From Micromonospora inositola (lineage in GTDB: Bacteria; Actinomycetota; Actinomycetes; Mycobacteriales; Micromonosporaceae), in the NCBI RefSeq assembly GCF_900090285.1, contig NZ_LT607754.1:1-64000 (forward strand): 64,000 bases of DNA, in the 5' to 3' direction. The stretch's first letter is position 1; every line of letters begins with the position of its first letter. Both the position numbers and the translations under genes were made by a program. The notes beneath the pieces were generated by a model. It had not been told where the DNA came from. It did no database searches and was given only the letters and a program-made list of their open reading frames with translations. Positions 37,088 to 44,752 of the stretch are shown in pieces.

Positions 37088-38035
37088 CTACTCGAAGTCG
37101 CCGCCGAAGTCGCCGAAGTCGCCCTCGAAGGCGTCCCCGATCAGCTCTCCGGCGACCAGGCCGCCGGCCACGCCGAGCGCGGTGCCCGCCACCAGGCCGC
37201 CCATCCCGTGACCCCGGCCGTGCCCGTGCGGGGCGCCGAAGCCGTGGGCGCGCAGGTTGCCGTAGCGGGAGGTGGTCTCGCGCAGCCAGCCGTCGACCAG
37301 CTGGACCCAGTCGGTCCGGTCGGCGTCGACGTGCGGGACGGCGTACCGGCCGACGACGTCGTGGCCGGCGCTGAGGAAGCCGCCACGCTTGTCGCACTCC
37401 AGGAGCACCTCGACGCCCCGCTGGCTGGTCACGAAGGTCAGCTCGACCTCGCTGACCGTGCGGGCGTACTGCGGCGCGGCGAAGAACTCGATCTCCTGGT
37501 AGAACGGCAGCGTCTGCTGCACGCCGCGGATGTGGCCGCGCTCCAGGTCGGCGTGCTTGAAGCGGAAGCCGAGCGCCTGGAAGGCGTCGAGGATCCGCTC
37601 GTGGATCGGCAGCGGGTGCACCGCCACGTGGTCCAGGTCGCTCTTGTCCACCGCGCGGGCCACCGCTAGCTCGGTGCGCAGCCCCATCGTCATGCCGTGC
37701 AGGCGCTGGCCGTACACGTCGGTGACCGGGGTCTCCCACGGCACCACAAGCTGGAACGGGATCGCGAGCTGCTGCTTCGGGGCCAGCTCCAGCGGCCCGC
37801 TCACCGCCATCCGGTGGAACTCCATGATGCCGGCGTACTCGGAGTCGCCGCCCTCGATCTCGACCCGGGTGACCAGGCCGACGGTGATCTGCTCGATGCT
37901 GGCCGGCGCATCCCCGCCGACGAGGTTGATGTGCCCGTCGAGGGTGAGCCCGGGCCGGGTGTTCGGGTTGGCCAGCACGGTGTCGACGCTGGGGCCGCCC
38001 ACGCCGAACGCGCTCAACATCTTCTTGAAGACCAT
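37088..38035 (-). CDS. spo0M: Spo0M / SpoOM family sporulation protein
   Basis: An arrestin-fold cytosolic protein of 315 residues linked to sporulation control and cytoskeleton contacts in Bacillus (family knowledge). It starts VFKKMLSAFGVGGPSVDTVL and shows the two-lobed pattern GLTLDGHINLVGG, FQLVVPWETPVTDVYG, GLRTELAVARAVDKSDLDHV and LPIHERILDAFQALGFRFKH. The C-terminus is unusual: His/Gly-rich (GAPHGHGRGHGMGG), followed by an Ala/Gly-rich hydrophobic stretch and an acidic GDFGDFGGDFE tail, perhaps a metal or membrane contact. The upstream gap to 38375 holds two copies of the 33-bp motif. Confidence 0.88.
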   Translation of the reverse strand: MVFKKMLSAFGVGGPSVDTVLANPNTRPGLTLDGHINLVGGDAPASIEQITVGLVTRVEIEGGDSEYAGIMEFHRMAVSGPLELAPKQQLAIPFQLVVPWETPVTDVYGQRLHGMTMGLRTELAVARAVDKSDLDHVAVHPLPIHERILDAFQALGFRFKHADLERGHIRGVQQTLPFYQEIEFFAAPQYARTVSEVELTFVTSQRGVEVLLECDKRGGFLSAGHDVVGRYAVPHVDADRTDWVQLVDGWLRETTSRYGNLRAHGFGAPHGHGRGHGMGGLVAGTALGVAGGLVAGELIGDAFEGDFGDFGGDFE

Positions 38036-38150
38036 CGGTCACTCCCGCGGGACGGCGCTCCACCGTGGAGCGTCGGAGGCTTGCTCAAGGCACCCTAGCC
38101 TGCGCCGCTGTGAAGTGCCTGTGAGGCGTGGCCGGGCCGGGGTTGCCGGT

Positions 38151-38183
38151 CGGTCGCTACGAAGCTGATGACGTGAACGGATC
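38151..38183 (-). repeat. 33-bp dispersed intergenic motif, copy 2 (inverted)
   Basis: The minus-strand reading carries the core CATCAGCTTCGTAGCGAC. Fifteen bases (38156-38170) are the exact reverse complement of 38317-38331, so copies 2 and 3 face each other 120 bp apart upstream of spo0M. Confidence 0.65.
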
Positions 38184-38303
38184 AGGCCGTCCCCGCCGGC
38201 CGGGAAGACGGAGAGGCGGAGCCGGGCCTGGGCCGGACGGACGCCGGGAGCGACCCGGGCGACGGCGAGCCTGGTGGGGCGGGCGTCTGTCGCCCGTGAG
38301 GGC

Positions 38304-38336
38304 GATTCATCCACGACATCAGCTTCGTAGCGTCGT
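38304..38336 (+). repeat. 33-bp dispersed intergenic motif, copy 3
   Basis: It matches copy 1 at 27 of 33 positions, including GATTCATC and CGACATCAGCTTC. It lies in the 339-bp gap between spo0M and the DeoR-type gene, where no other feature is seen. Confidence 0.65.
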
Positions 38337-38374
38337 GGTGGAACAGCCGCCCGGGCGAGCCGAGGGCCGGGGGG

Positions 38375-39151
38375 TCAATCCGCGTCGACGACGACCAGCT
38401 CACCGACCTGCTCGCCGATCTGGCGGCGTCCCTCCGGCGGCAGCTTCCCGTCGCTGATCAGCACGTCGGCGTCCTCCAGCGGGGCGATGGTCGCGATGCC
38501 GATCGTCTCCCACTTGGTGTGGTCGGCCAGCACCACCAGCCGGCGGGCGGAGCTGATCAACCGCCGGTTGACCGCCGCCTCCAGCAGGTTCGGGGTGGTG
38601 AACCCGGTCCGCGGGTTCATTCCGTGCACGCCGAGGAAGAGCAGGTCGACGTTGAGGGCGGCGATCGCCGCCTCGGCCACCGGCCCGGTCAGCGCGTCCG
38701 ACGGGGTACGGATGCCGCCGGTCAACACCACGGTCTGGTCGGCGCGCGGGTTCTGGTAGAGCGCGTCGGCGACCGGGATCGAGTTGGTCACCACGGTCAG
38801 CCCGCGGACGTCGGCCAGCCGGGCCGCGAGGGCGGCGGTGGTGGTGCCGGCGGAGAGGGCGATGGCCATACCCGGCTCGACCATCAGGGCGGCCCGTTCG
38901 GCGATGGCCCGCTTCTCGGCCTGCTGGCGGATCGACTTCGCGGCGAAGCCGGGTTCCTCGGCGGACCCCGGACCGGCCAGGGTCGCCCCACCGTGGACCT
39001 TGTCGACCAGCCCCCGCTCGGCGAGCACCTCCAGGTCCCGCCGGATCGTCATGTCGGACACCCCGAAGCGGCTGACCAGGTGGCTGACCCGCACGCCCCC
39101 GCGCTGCCGGATCAGCTCCAGGATGGCGCTCTGCCGTTGCTGGGCGAGCAT
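38375..39151 (-). CDS. DeoR/GlpR family transcriptional regulator
   Basis: A sugar-responsive repressor of 258 residues. The N-terminal helix-turn-helix is AILELIRQRGGVRVSHLVSR plus FGVSDMTIRRDLEVLAERGL, the DeoR signature. The sugar-phosphate sensing domain has ALSAGTTTAALAARL, TVVTNSIPVADAL and LFLGVHGMNPRTGFTTPNLL. GAAGGAGG precedes ATG 39151. It lies 37 bp downstream of the GH42 gene on the same strand and opposite the transporter operon, so it probably controls galactoside use through the shared region 41256-41535. Confidence 0.9.
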   Translation of the reverse strand: MLAQQRQSAILELIRQRGGVRVSHLVSRFGVSDMTIRRDLEVLAERGLVDKVHGGATLAGPGSAEEPGFAAKSIRQQAEKRAIAERAALMVEPGMAIALSAGTTTAALAARLADVRGLTVVTNSIPVADALYQNPRADQTVVLTGGIRTPSDALTGPVAEAAIAALNVDLLFLGVHGMNPRTGFTTPNLLEAAVNRRLISSARRLVVLADHTKWETIGIATIAPLEDADVLISDGKLPPEGRRQIGEQVGELVVVDAD

Positions 39152-39188
39152 CGGACCTCCTTCGGGCGCACGGGAACGGTAGACGGGC

Positions 39189-41255
39189 TCAGGCCGGGTC
39201 CGCGGCGGGGCCCACCGGCGTCTCCGCCGTCGGGGCGCCGGCCGCGCCACCGACCGGCCGGCCGGTCGCGGCATCCTCGCGGACCACGGCCACCTCGCCG
39301 GCCGGTACGACCAGCTCGCCGGCGCAGCGACCACCGCCGAGCAGCTCGGTGCCGGTCACCGCGAGCCGGGCGTCGACGTCGGTGTGGTTGATGACGAAGA
39401 GCCAGCTCCGGTCGGCGTCGCGGCGGCGGACCACCTCGACGCCGGGCGGGGCGGCCACCGGCGGGCGGGCGCCGGACTCGGCGAGCAGCCGGGCCACGAG
39501 CCGGTCGGTGGCCGCCTCGTCGAGCCGGGTGCCGACGTACCAGGCGGCACCGGCGCCGACGATGTGCCGGGTCAGCGCGGCCACGCCGGGCAGCGGCCCG
39601 TCGGCGTACGACGCGAGCACCTCCGCCCCCTCCAGGTGCAGCCACTCGGTCCACACGTCGGCGGTGGCGCCGTCGTCGAGGCCGACCCGCTCCCCCTCGC
39701 GGAGCGGGAAGAACTCCTCGGTGCGGATGCCGAGCAGCTCCCGGAACGCGCCGGGGTAGCCGCCGAGCCGGATGTGGTCGTGCTCGTCGACGATGCCGCT
39801 GAAGTAGGTGACCAGCGCGGTCCCGCCCGCCTCGACGTACCGGCGCAGGGCCTCGGCGTCCGCGTCGCGGACCAGGTACAGGGTGGGGACCAGGACCAGC
39901 CGGTAGCGGGACAGGTCGGTGGACGGGTGCACCACGTCGGCGGTGATCCCGGCCCGCCAGAGCGCGCCGTGCAGGGCGGCGAGCCGGTCGGCGTAGGTGA
40001 CGTCGACGCTGGGATGCGAGTCGAGTTCCACGCCCCACCAGGCCTCGTAGTCGAAGAGGATCGCCACGTCGGCGTCGACCCGGCTGCCGCGTACCTCGGC
40101 GAGGGCCGTCAGGTCGGCGCCGAGCCGGCAGACCTCGCGGAACACCTTGGTCTCCGGGCCGGCATGCGGGACCAGCGCGGAGTGGAACTTCTCGGCGCCG
40201 GCCCGGGAGGCCCGCCACTGGAAGAAGAGCACCCCGTCGGCGCCGCGCGCCACGTGCGCGAGGCTGTTGCGGCGCAACTGGCCGGGGGCCTTGGCGACGT
40301 TGCGCGGCTGCCAGTTGACCGCGCTGGTCGAGTGCTCCATCAGCAGCCACGGACCGCCGCCGGCGACGCCCCGGGTGTGGTCGGCGGCGAGCGCCAGGTT
40401 GACCTGCGGCTGCGGGTCGGCGGCGGTGAGGTAGTGGTCGTTGGCGACCAGGTCCACGTCGGCGGCCCAGGAGTGGTAGTCCAGGTACTTGACGCCGGTG
40501 CCGATCATGAAGTTCGTGGTGACCGGCTGCGGGGCCAGCCGGGTGAGCAGCTCCCGCTCGGCGCGGAGCTGGGCCCGCTGCTCGTCGGAGGAGAAGCGCA
40601 GGAAATCCAGCTGCTGGGTGGGGTTGGCGAAGGTCGGCGCGGTACGCGGCGGATTGACCTCGGCCCAGTCGTGGTAGCGCTGGCTCCAGAAGGCGGTGCC
40701 CCAGGCGGCGTTGAGCGCGTCGAGGTCGCCGTAGCGGTCGCGCAGCCAGCGGCGGAACGCCTCCCCGCTGACGTCGCAGTAGCAGTGCACGTTGTGGCAG
40801 CCCAGCTCGTTGGAGACGTGCCACATCACCACGGCCGGGTGCTCGGCGTACCGGCCGGCGACGGCCTCGACCAGGGCGAGCGACCGCTCGCGGAAGACCG
40901 GCGAGCTGGGGCAGTACGCCTGCCGGCCGCCCGGCCAGAGGATCGCGCCGTCGGCGCGGCGGGGCAGGGTCTCCGGGTGCCGGTGGGCCAGCCACGGCGG
41001 CGGGCTGGCGGTGGCGGTGGCCAGGTCGACGCGGATCCCCCCGTCGTGCAGCACGTCGAGGGCCCGGTCCAGCCAGCCGAAGTCGAACTTGCCAGGAGCG
41101 GGCTCCAGCAGCGCCCAGGAGAAGATGCCGACCGAGACCAGGTTGACCCCGGCCCGGCGCATCAGCGCGACGTCCTCGCCCCAGGTCTGCTCGGGCCACT
41201 GCTCCGGGTTGTAGTCGGCCCCGTACCAGATGCCCTCGCCGAGCCAGCTCCGCAT
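39189..41255 (-). CDS. GH42 beta-galactosidase
   Basis: Hydrolyses beta-galactosides in the cytosol (no signal peptide). It has 688 residues, standard for the family. The TIM barrel begins GIWYGADYNPEQWPEQTW. The acid/base Glu is in MWHVSNELGCH and the nucleophile Glu in LLMEHSTSAVNWQ. A Cys cluster typical of GH42 (CHNVHCYCD) probably binds zinc. The middle domain (about 400-600) is the Rossmann-like trimerisation part (LVPTLYLVRDADAEALRRYV) and the end is a small beta domain. It is divergent from the sugar ABC operon containing a GH36 alpha-galactosidase, so galacto-oligosaccharides are the likely substrates. Confidence 0.93.
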   Translation of the reverse strand: MRSWLGEGIWYGADYNPEQWPEQTWGEDVALMRRAGVNLVSVGIFSWALLEPAPGKFDFGWLDRALDVLHDGGIRVDLATATASPPPWLAHRHPETLPRRADGAILWPGGRQAYCPSSPVFRERSLALVEAVAGRYAEHPAVVMWHVSNELGCHNVHCYCDVSGEAFRRWLRDRYGDLDALNAAWGTAFWSQRYHDWAEVNPPRTAPTFANPTQQLDFLRFSSDEQRAQLRAERELLTRLAPQPVTTNFMIGTGVKYLDYHSWAADVDLVANDHYLTAADPQPQVNLALAADHTRGVAGGGPWLLMEHSTSAVNWQPRNVAKAPGQLRRNSLAHVARGADGVLFFQWRASRAGAEKFHSALVPHAGPETKVFREVCRLGADLTALAEVRGSRVDADVAILFDYEAWWGVELDSHPSVDVTYADRLAALHGALWRAGITADVVHPSTDLSRYRLVLVPTLYLVRDADAEALRRYVEAGGTALVTYFSGIVDEHDHIRLGGYPGAFRELLGIRTEEFFPLREGERVGLDDGATADVWTEWLHLEGAEVLASYADGPLPGVAALTRHIVGAGAAWYVGTRLDEAATDRLVARLLAESGARPPVAAPPGVEVVRRRDADRSWLFVINHTDVDARLAVTGTELLGGGRCAGELVVPAGEVAVVREDAATGRPVGGAAGAPTAETPVGPAADPA

Positions 41256-41296
41256 GAGAGCAGAGCGTGCACCCCGAGTCGACTCAAGTCAACACT

Positions 41297-41321
41297 TTCC
41301 AACATCGACTGAAATTCCAAC
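41297..41321. promoter_or_regulatory. direct repeats in the galactoside control region
   Basis: TTCCAAC occurs at 41297-41303 and 41315-41321, 18 bp apart, inside an AT-richer patch of the 280-bp gap between the divergent GH42 and transporter genes. These are candidate half-sites for the DeoR-type regulator at 38375. No other feature is seen in the gap. Confidence 0.45.
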
Positions 41322-41535
41322 GTTTACCTTGTCTCCGCCGTGTCACGACTGGGTCATCAGTGCCGTCCGACCCTCTTGACAGCGCCGTAGGGAGGGGTAG
41401 CTTCACGAGCCACCGGCTGTTTGTGTTCGGACATGTCGATTCACGGTGGATCTAAACCCCTGTCCGCACGAACACCGTTCCCGCCACCAGCCACGGCCCT
41501 TGGGCGCAGCGCACCTCTTCCACGCAGGAGGCACA

Positions 41536-42867
41536 ATGTCCCGTCCTCAATCGCAAGCCGAGTACCTCGCCCGATTCGTACCCCCGTCCGTCGCCGGCCT
41601 GAACCGCCGCTCGCTGCTGGCCGGCGCGGCCGGCACCGGCGCGCTGCTCGGCACGGGACTGCTCGCCGGCTGCGGCGGCTCCGAATCCGACTCCGGCGCG
41701 GGCTCGAAGACGGTCTCGCTCGGCTCGAACGCTTCGGACCCGACGCCGAAGGACGTCCTCGCCAAGGTGACGGCAGGCTTCCAGAGTTCGTCCGGGATCC
41801 AGGTCGCGATCAACACGGTCGACCACAACACGTTCCAGGAGAACATCAACAACTACCTGCAGGGCAAGCCGGACGACGTGTTCACCTGGTTCGCCGGCTA
41901 CCGGATGCGGTTCTTCGCCGCGAAGGGCCTGGCCGGCGACGTCAGTGACGTCTGGGGCAAGCTCTCCGGCTTCTCCGACGCGTTCAAGAAGGCGTCCACA
42001 GGAGACGACGGCAAGCAGTACTTCGTGCCGGCGTCGTACTACCCGTGGGCGGTCTTCTACCGCAAGTCGGTCTGGCAGCAGCACGGCTACCAGGTGCCGA
42101 AGAACCTCGACGAGCTGAACACGCTCGGCGCCCAGATGAAGAAGGACGGGCTGAACCCGATCGCCTTCGCCGACAAGGACGGCTGGCCGGCGATGGGCAC
42201 CTTCGACATCCTCAACCTGCGGATCAACGGCTACCAGTTCCACGTGGACCTGATGGCCGGCAAGGAGGCGTGGACCTCCGACAAGGTGAAGAAGGTCTTC
42301 GACACCTGGGCCGGGCTGCTGCCGCTGCACCAGCCGGACGCCCTGGGCCGGACCTGGCAGGAGGCCGCCCAGTCGCTGCAGCAGAAGAAGAGCGGCATGT
42401 ACCTGCTCGGCCTCTTCGTCGCCCAGCAGTTCAACGACAACGAGCAGGACGACATCGACTTCTTCACCTTCCCGGAGATCGACTCGACCATCGGGGCCAA
42501 GGCCCTGGACGCGCCGATCGACGGCTACATGATGGCCCGCAAGCCGAAGTCCGAGGCGAACGCCAAGAAGCTGCTCGAGTACATCGGCGGCGTCGATGCC
42601 GCGAACACCATTCTGAAGAACGACCCCGGCACCCTGGTGGCCAACACCGGCGCGGACACCAGCGGCTACACCGCGCTGAAGAAGAAGGCCGCCGAACTGG
42701 TCGGCTCGGCCACCGAGATCGCCCAGTTCCTCGACCGGGACACCCGGCCGGACTTCGCCTCGACCGTGATCATCCCGGCGCTGCAGCAGTTCATCAAGAA
42801 CCCGAAGGACATCAGCGGGCTGCTGACCAGCATCGAGAACCAGAAGAAGTCGATCTTCACCAGCTGA
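41536..42867 (+). CDS. sugar ABC transporter substrate-binding lipoprotein
   Basis: Captures oligosaccharides outside the membrane. It has 443 residues. The N-terminus has a twin-arginine motif (NRRSLLAGAAG, Arg24-Arg25) and a lipobox ending at Cys46 (GLLAGC), so it is a Tat-exported lipoprotein. The mature part is a family 1 binding protein: FQSSSGIQVAINTVDHNTFQ, DDVFTWFAGYRMRFFAAKGL, FVPASYYPWAVFYRKSVW, and the end FASTVIIPALQQFIKNP. GGAGGCACA precedes ATG 41536. It is first in the operon with both permeases and the alpha-galactosidase. Confidence 0.93.
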   Translation: MSRPQSQAEYLARFVPPSVAGLNRRSLLAGAAGTGALLGTGLLAGCGGSESDSGAGSKTVSLGSNASDPTPKDVLAKVTAGFQSSSGIQVAINTVDHNTFQENINNYLQGKPDDVFTWFAGYRMRFFAAKGLAGDVSDVWGKLSGFSDAFKKASTGDDGKQYFVPASYYPWAVFYRKSVWQQHGYQVPKNLDELNTLGAQMKKDGLNPIAFADKDGWPAMGTFDILNLRINGYQFHVDLMAGKEAWTSDKVKKVFDTWAGLLPLHQPDALGRTWQEAAQSLQQKKSGMYLLGLFVAQQFNDNEQDDIDFFTFPEIDSTIGAKALDAPIDGYMMARKPKSEANAKKLLEYIGGVDAANTILKNDPGTLVANTGADTSGYTALKKKAAELVGSATEIAQFLDRDTRPDFASTVIIPALQQFIKNPKDISGLLTSIENQKKSIFTS

Positions 42868-42887
42868 CGGCGAGAGGGGAGGACATC

Positions 42888-43844
42888 GTGTCCGACCTGC
42901 CCCTGATCCAAGCGGATCGCGCCGTGCCGCCGGCGGCCGCGACCACCTCCACGGGTGGTCGCGGCCGCCGGCTACGGCTCCTGTCCCGCACCGACCGCGT
43001 GGTGATCACGCTGATGGTGCTCGTACCCCTGCTGCTCGTCATCGGTCTGGTCTGGCTGCCCGCCCTGGCCACCGTGCTGCTCTCCGGCACCGACTGGGAC
43101 GGCATCGGCCCGGTCAGCGAGATCGACTGGGTCGGCCTCAAGAACTACGACGACGTGGTGAACATCTACCCGCCGTTCGTGCCCGCGGTGCAGAACAACC
43201 TGCTCTGGCTGGCCGCGCTCTTCGTGGTGGCCACCCCGTTCGGCATGTTCCTCGCCGTGCTGCTCGACAAGGAGCTGCGCGGCAGCCGGTTCTACCAGAC
43301 CGCGCTCTACCTGCCGGTGGTGCTCTCGCTGGCGCTGATCGGCTTCGTCTGGCAGCTCATCTACTCCCGCGACGAGGGCCTGCTCAACGCCCTGCTCGGC
43401 ACCCAGACCGACTGGTACGGCGACCCCAACGTCAACATCTGGGCGGTGCTCTTCGCCGCCGGCTGGCGGCACGTCGGCTACATCATGCTGCTCTACCTGG
43501 CCGGCCTGAAGGGCGTCGACCCGACGCTGCGGGAGGCCGCGGCGGTGGACGGCTCCTCGGAGGCGAGCACCTTCTTCCGGGTGGTCTTCCCGGTGATGCG
43601 GCCGATCAACATCATCGTGCTGGTGGTGACGGTGATCGAGTCGCTGCGGGCGTTCGACCTGGTCTGGGTGATCAACAAGGGTCGCAACGGACTGGAGCTG
43701 ATCTCCGCGCTGGTCACCTCCAACGTGGTGGGCGAGGCCAGTCGGATCGGCTTCGGCTCCGCGCTGGCGACCATCATGCTGGTCGTCTCCCTGGTCTTCA
43801 TCACCCTCTACCTGACCACCGTGATGCGGGAGGACCGGCGATGA
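42888..43844 (+). CDS. sugar ABC transporter permease (MalF/UgpA type)
   Basis: A membrane subunit of 318 residues. After a polar N-terminus there are about six membrane helices, the first at 40-65 (VVITLMVLVPLLLVIGLVW). The cytoplasmic EAA loop reads REAAAVDGSSEASTFFRVVF, which contacts the ATPase. GTG 42888 follows GGGGAGGACATC. The last 4 bp overlap the next permease (ATGA). Confidence 0.92.
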   Translation: MSDLPLIQADRAVPPAAATTSTGGRGRRLRLLSRTDRVVITLMVLVPLLLVIGLVWLPALATVLLSGTDWDGIGPVSEIDWVGLKNYDDVVNIYPPFVPAVQNNLLWLAALFVVATPFGMFLAVLLDKELRGSRFYQTALYLPVVLSLALIGFVWQLIYSRDEGLLNALLGTQTDWYGDPNVNIWAVLFAAGWRHVGYIMLLYLAGLKGVDPTLREAAAVDGSSEASTFFRVVFPVMRPINIIVLVVTVIESLRAFDLVWVINKGRNGLELISALVTSNVVGEASRIGFGSALATIMLVVSLVFITLYLTTVMREDRR

Positions 43845-44752
43845 GCACCGCGACCCTGACCCGTGAGCCCGCGGCAACCGCGCCGGCCGGGCGCCGCAGG
43901 CCGCTGCGGCCCGCCCGGGTGGTCCTGCACCTCTTCCTGGCCGCGGTGGCGCTCGGCTGGCTCTTCCCGATCCTCTGGGCGGTGCTGACCTCGCTGCGGT
44001 CGTACCAGTACACCGCCAGCCACGGCTACGTGTCACTCGGCGGCTGGACCCTGGACAACTACGTCACCGCCTGGAAGACCGCCGAGTTCGGCAAGCACTT
44101 CCTCAACTCGGTGTACATCACGGTCCCGGCGGTGCTGCTGACCCTCTTCCTGGCCTCCTGCGTGGCGTTCGTGATCGCCCGGTTCAGCTGGAAGATCAAC
44201 ATCGTCCTGCTCGGCCTCTTCACCGCGGCGAACCTGCTGCCGCAGCAGGCCCTGCTGATCCCGCTGTTCCGACTCTTCACCCAGGTGCCGCTGCCGGAGT
44301 TCATGAGCGACTCGGAGCTGCTGTACGACAGCTACTGGGGGTTGATCCTGGTCAACGTCGCCTTCCAGTGCGGCTTCTGCGTCTTCGTGCTGAGCAACTA
44401 CATGAAGGCCCTGCCGCACGAGCTGTACGAGGCGGCGATGGTCGACGGGGCGAGCGTCTGGCGGCAGTACTGGCAGGTGACCATGCCGCTCTGCCGGCCG
44501 GCCCTGGCCGCGCTGGCCACCCTTGAGGTGACCTGGATCTACAACGAGTTCTTCTGGGCCACCGTGCTGATGCGTAGCGGCGACAAGTTCCCGGTGACCA
44601 GCTCGCTGAACAACCTGCGCGGCGAGTTCTTCACCGACAACAACCTCGTCTCGGCCGGCTCGGTGCTGGTCGCCATCCCCACCCTGGTGATCTTCTTCCT
44701 GTTGCAGAAGCAGTTCGTCCGGGGCCTCACCCTGGGAGCCAGCAAGGGATGA
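43841..44752 (+). CDS. sugar ABC transporter permease (MalG/UgpE type)
   Basis: The second membrane subunit, 303 residues with six helices and the EAA loop YEAAMVDGASVWRQYWQVTM. It overlaps both neighbours (ATGA at 43841 and at 44749). No ABC ATPase gene is present in the cluster. In actinomycetes, such transporters commonly share the distant MsiK ATPase, which is the likely arrangement here (inference). Confidence 0.92.
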   Translation: MSTATLTREPAATAPAGRRRPLRPARVVLHLFLAAVALGWLFPILWAVLTSLRSYQYTASHGYVSLGGWTLDNYVTAWKTAEFGKHFLNSVYITVPAVLLTLFLASCVAFVIARFSWKINIVLLGLFTAANLLPQQALLIPLFRLFTQVPLPEFMSDSELLYDSYWGLILVNVAFQCGFCVFVLSNYMKALPHELYEAAMVDGASVWRQYWQVTMPLCRPALAALATLEVTWIYNEFFWATVLMRSGDKFPVTSSLNNLRGEFFTDNNLVSAGSVLVAIPTLVIFFLLQKQFVRGLTLGASKG

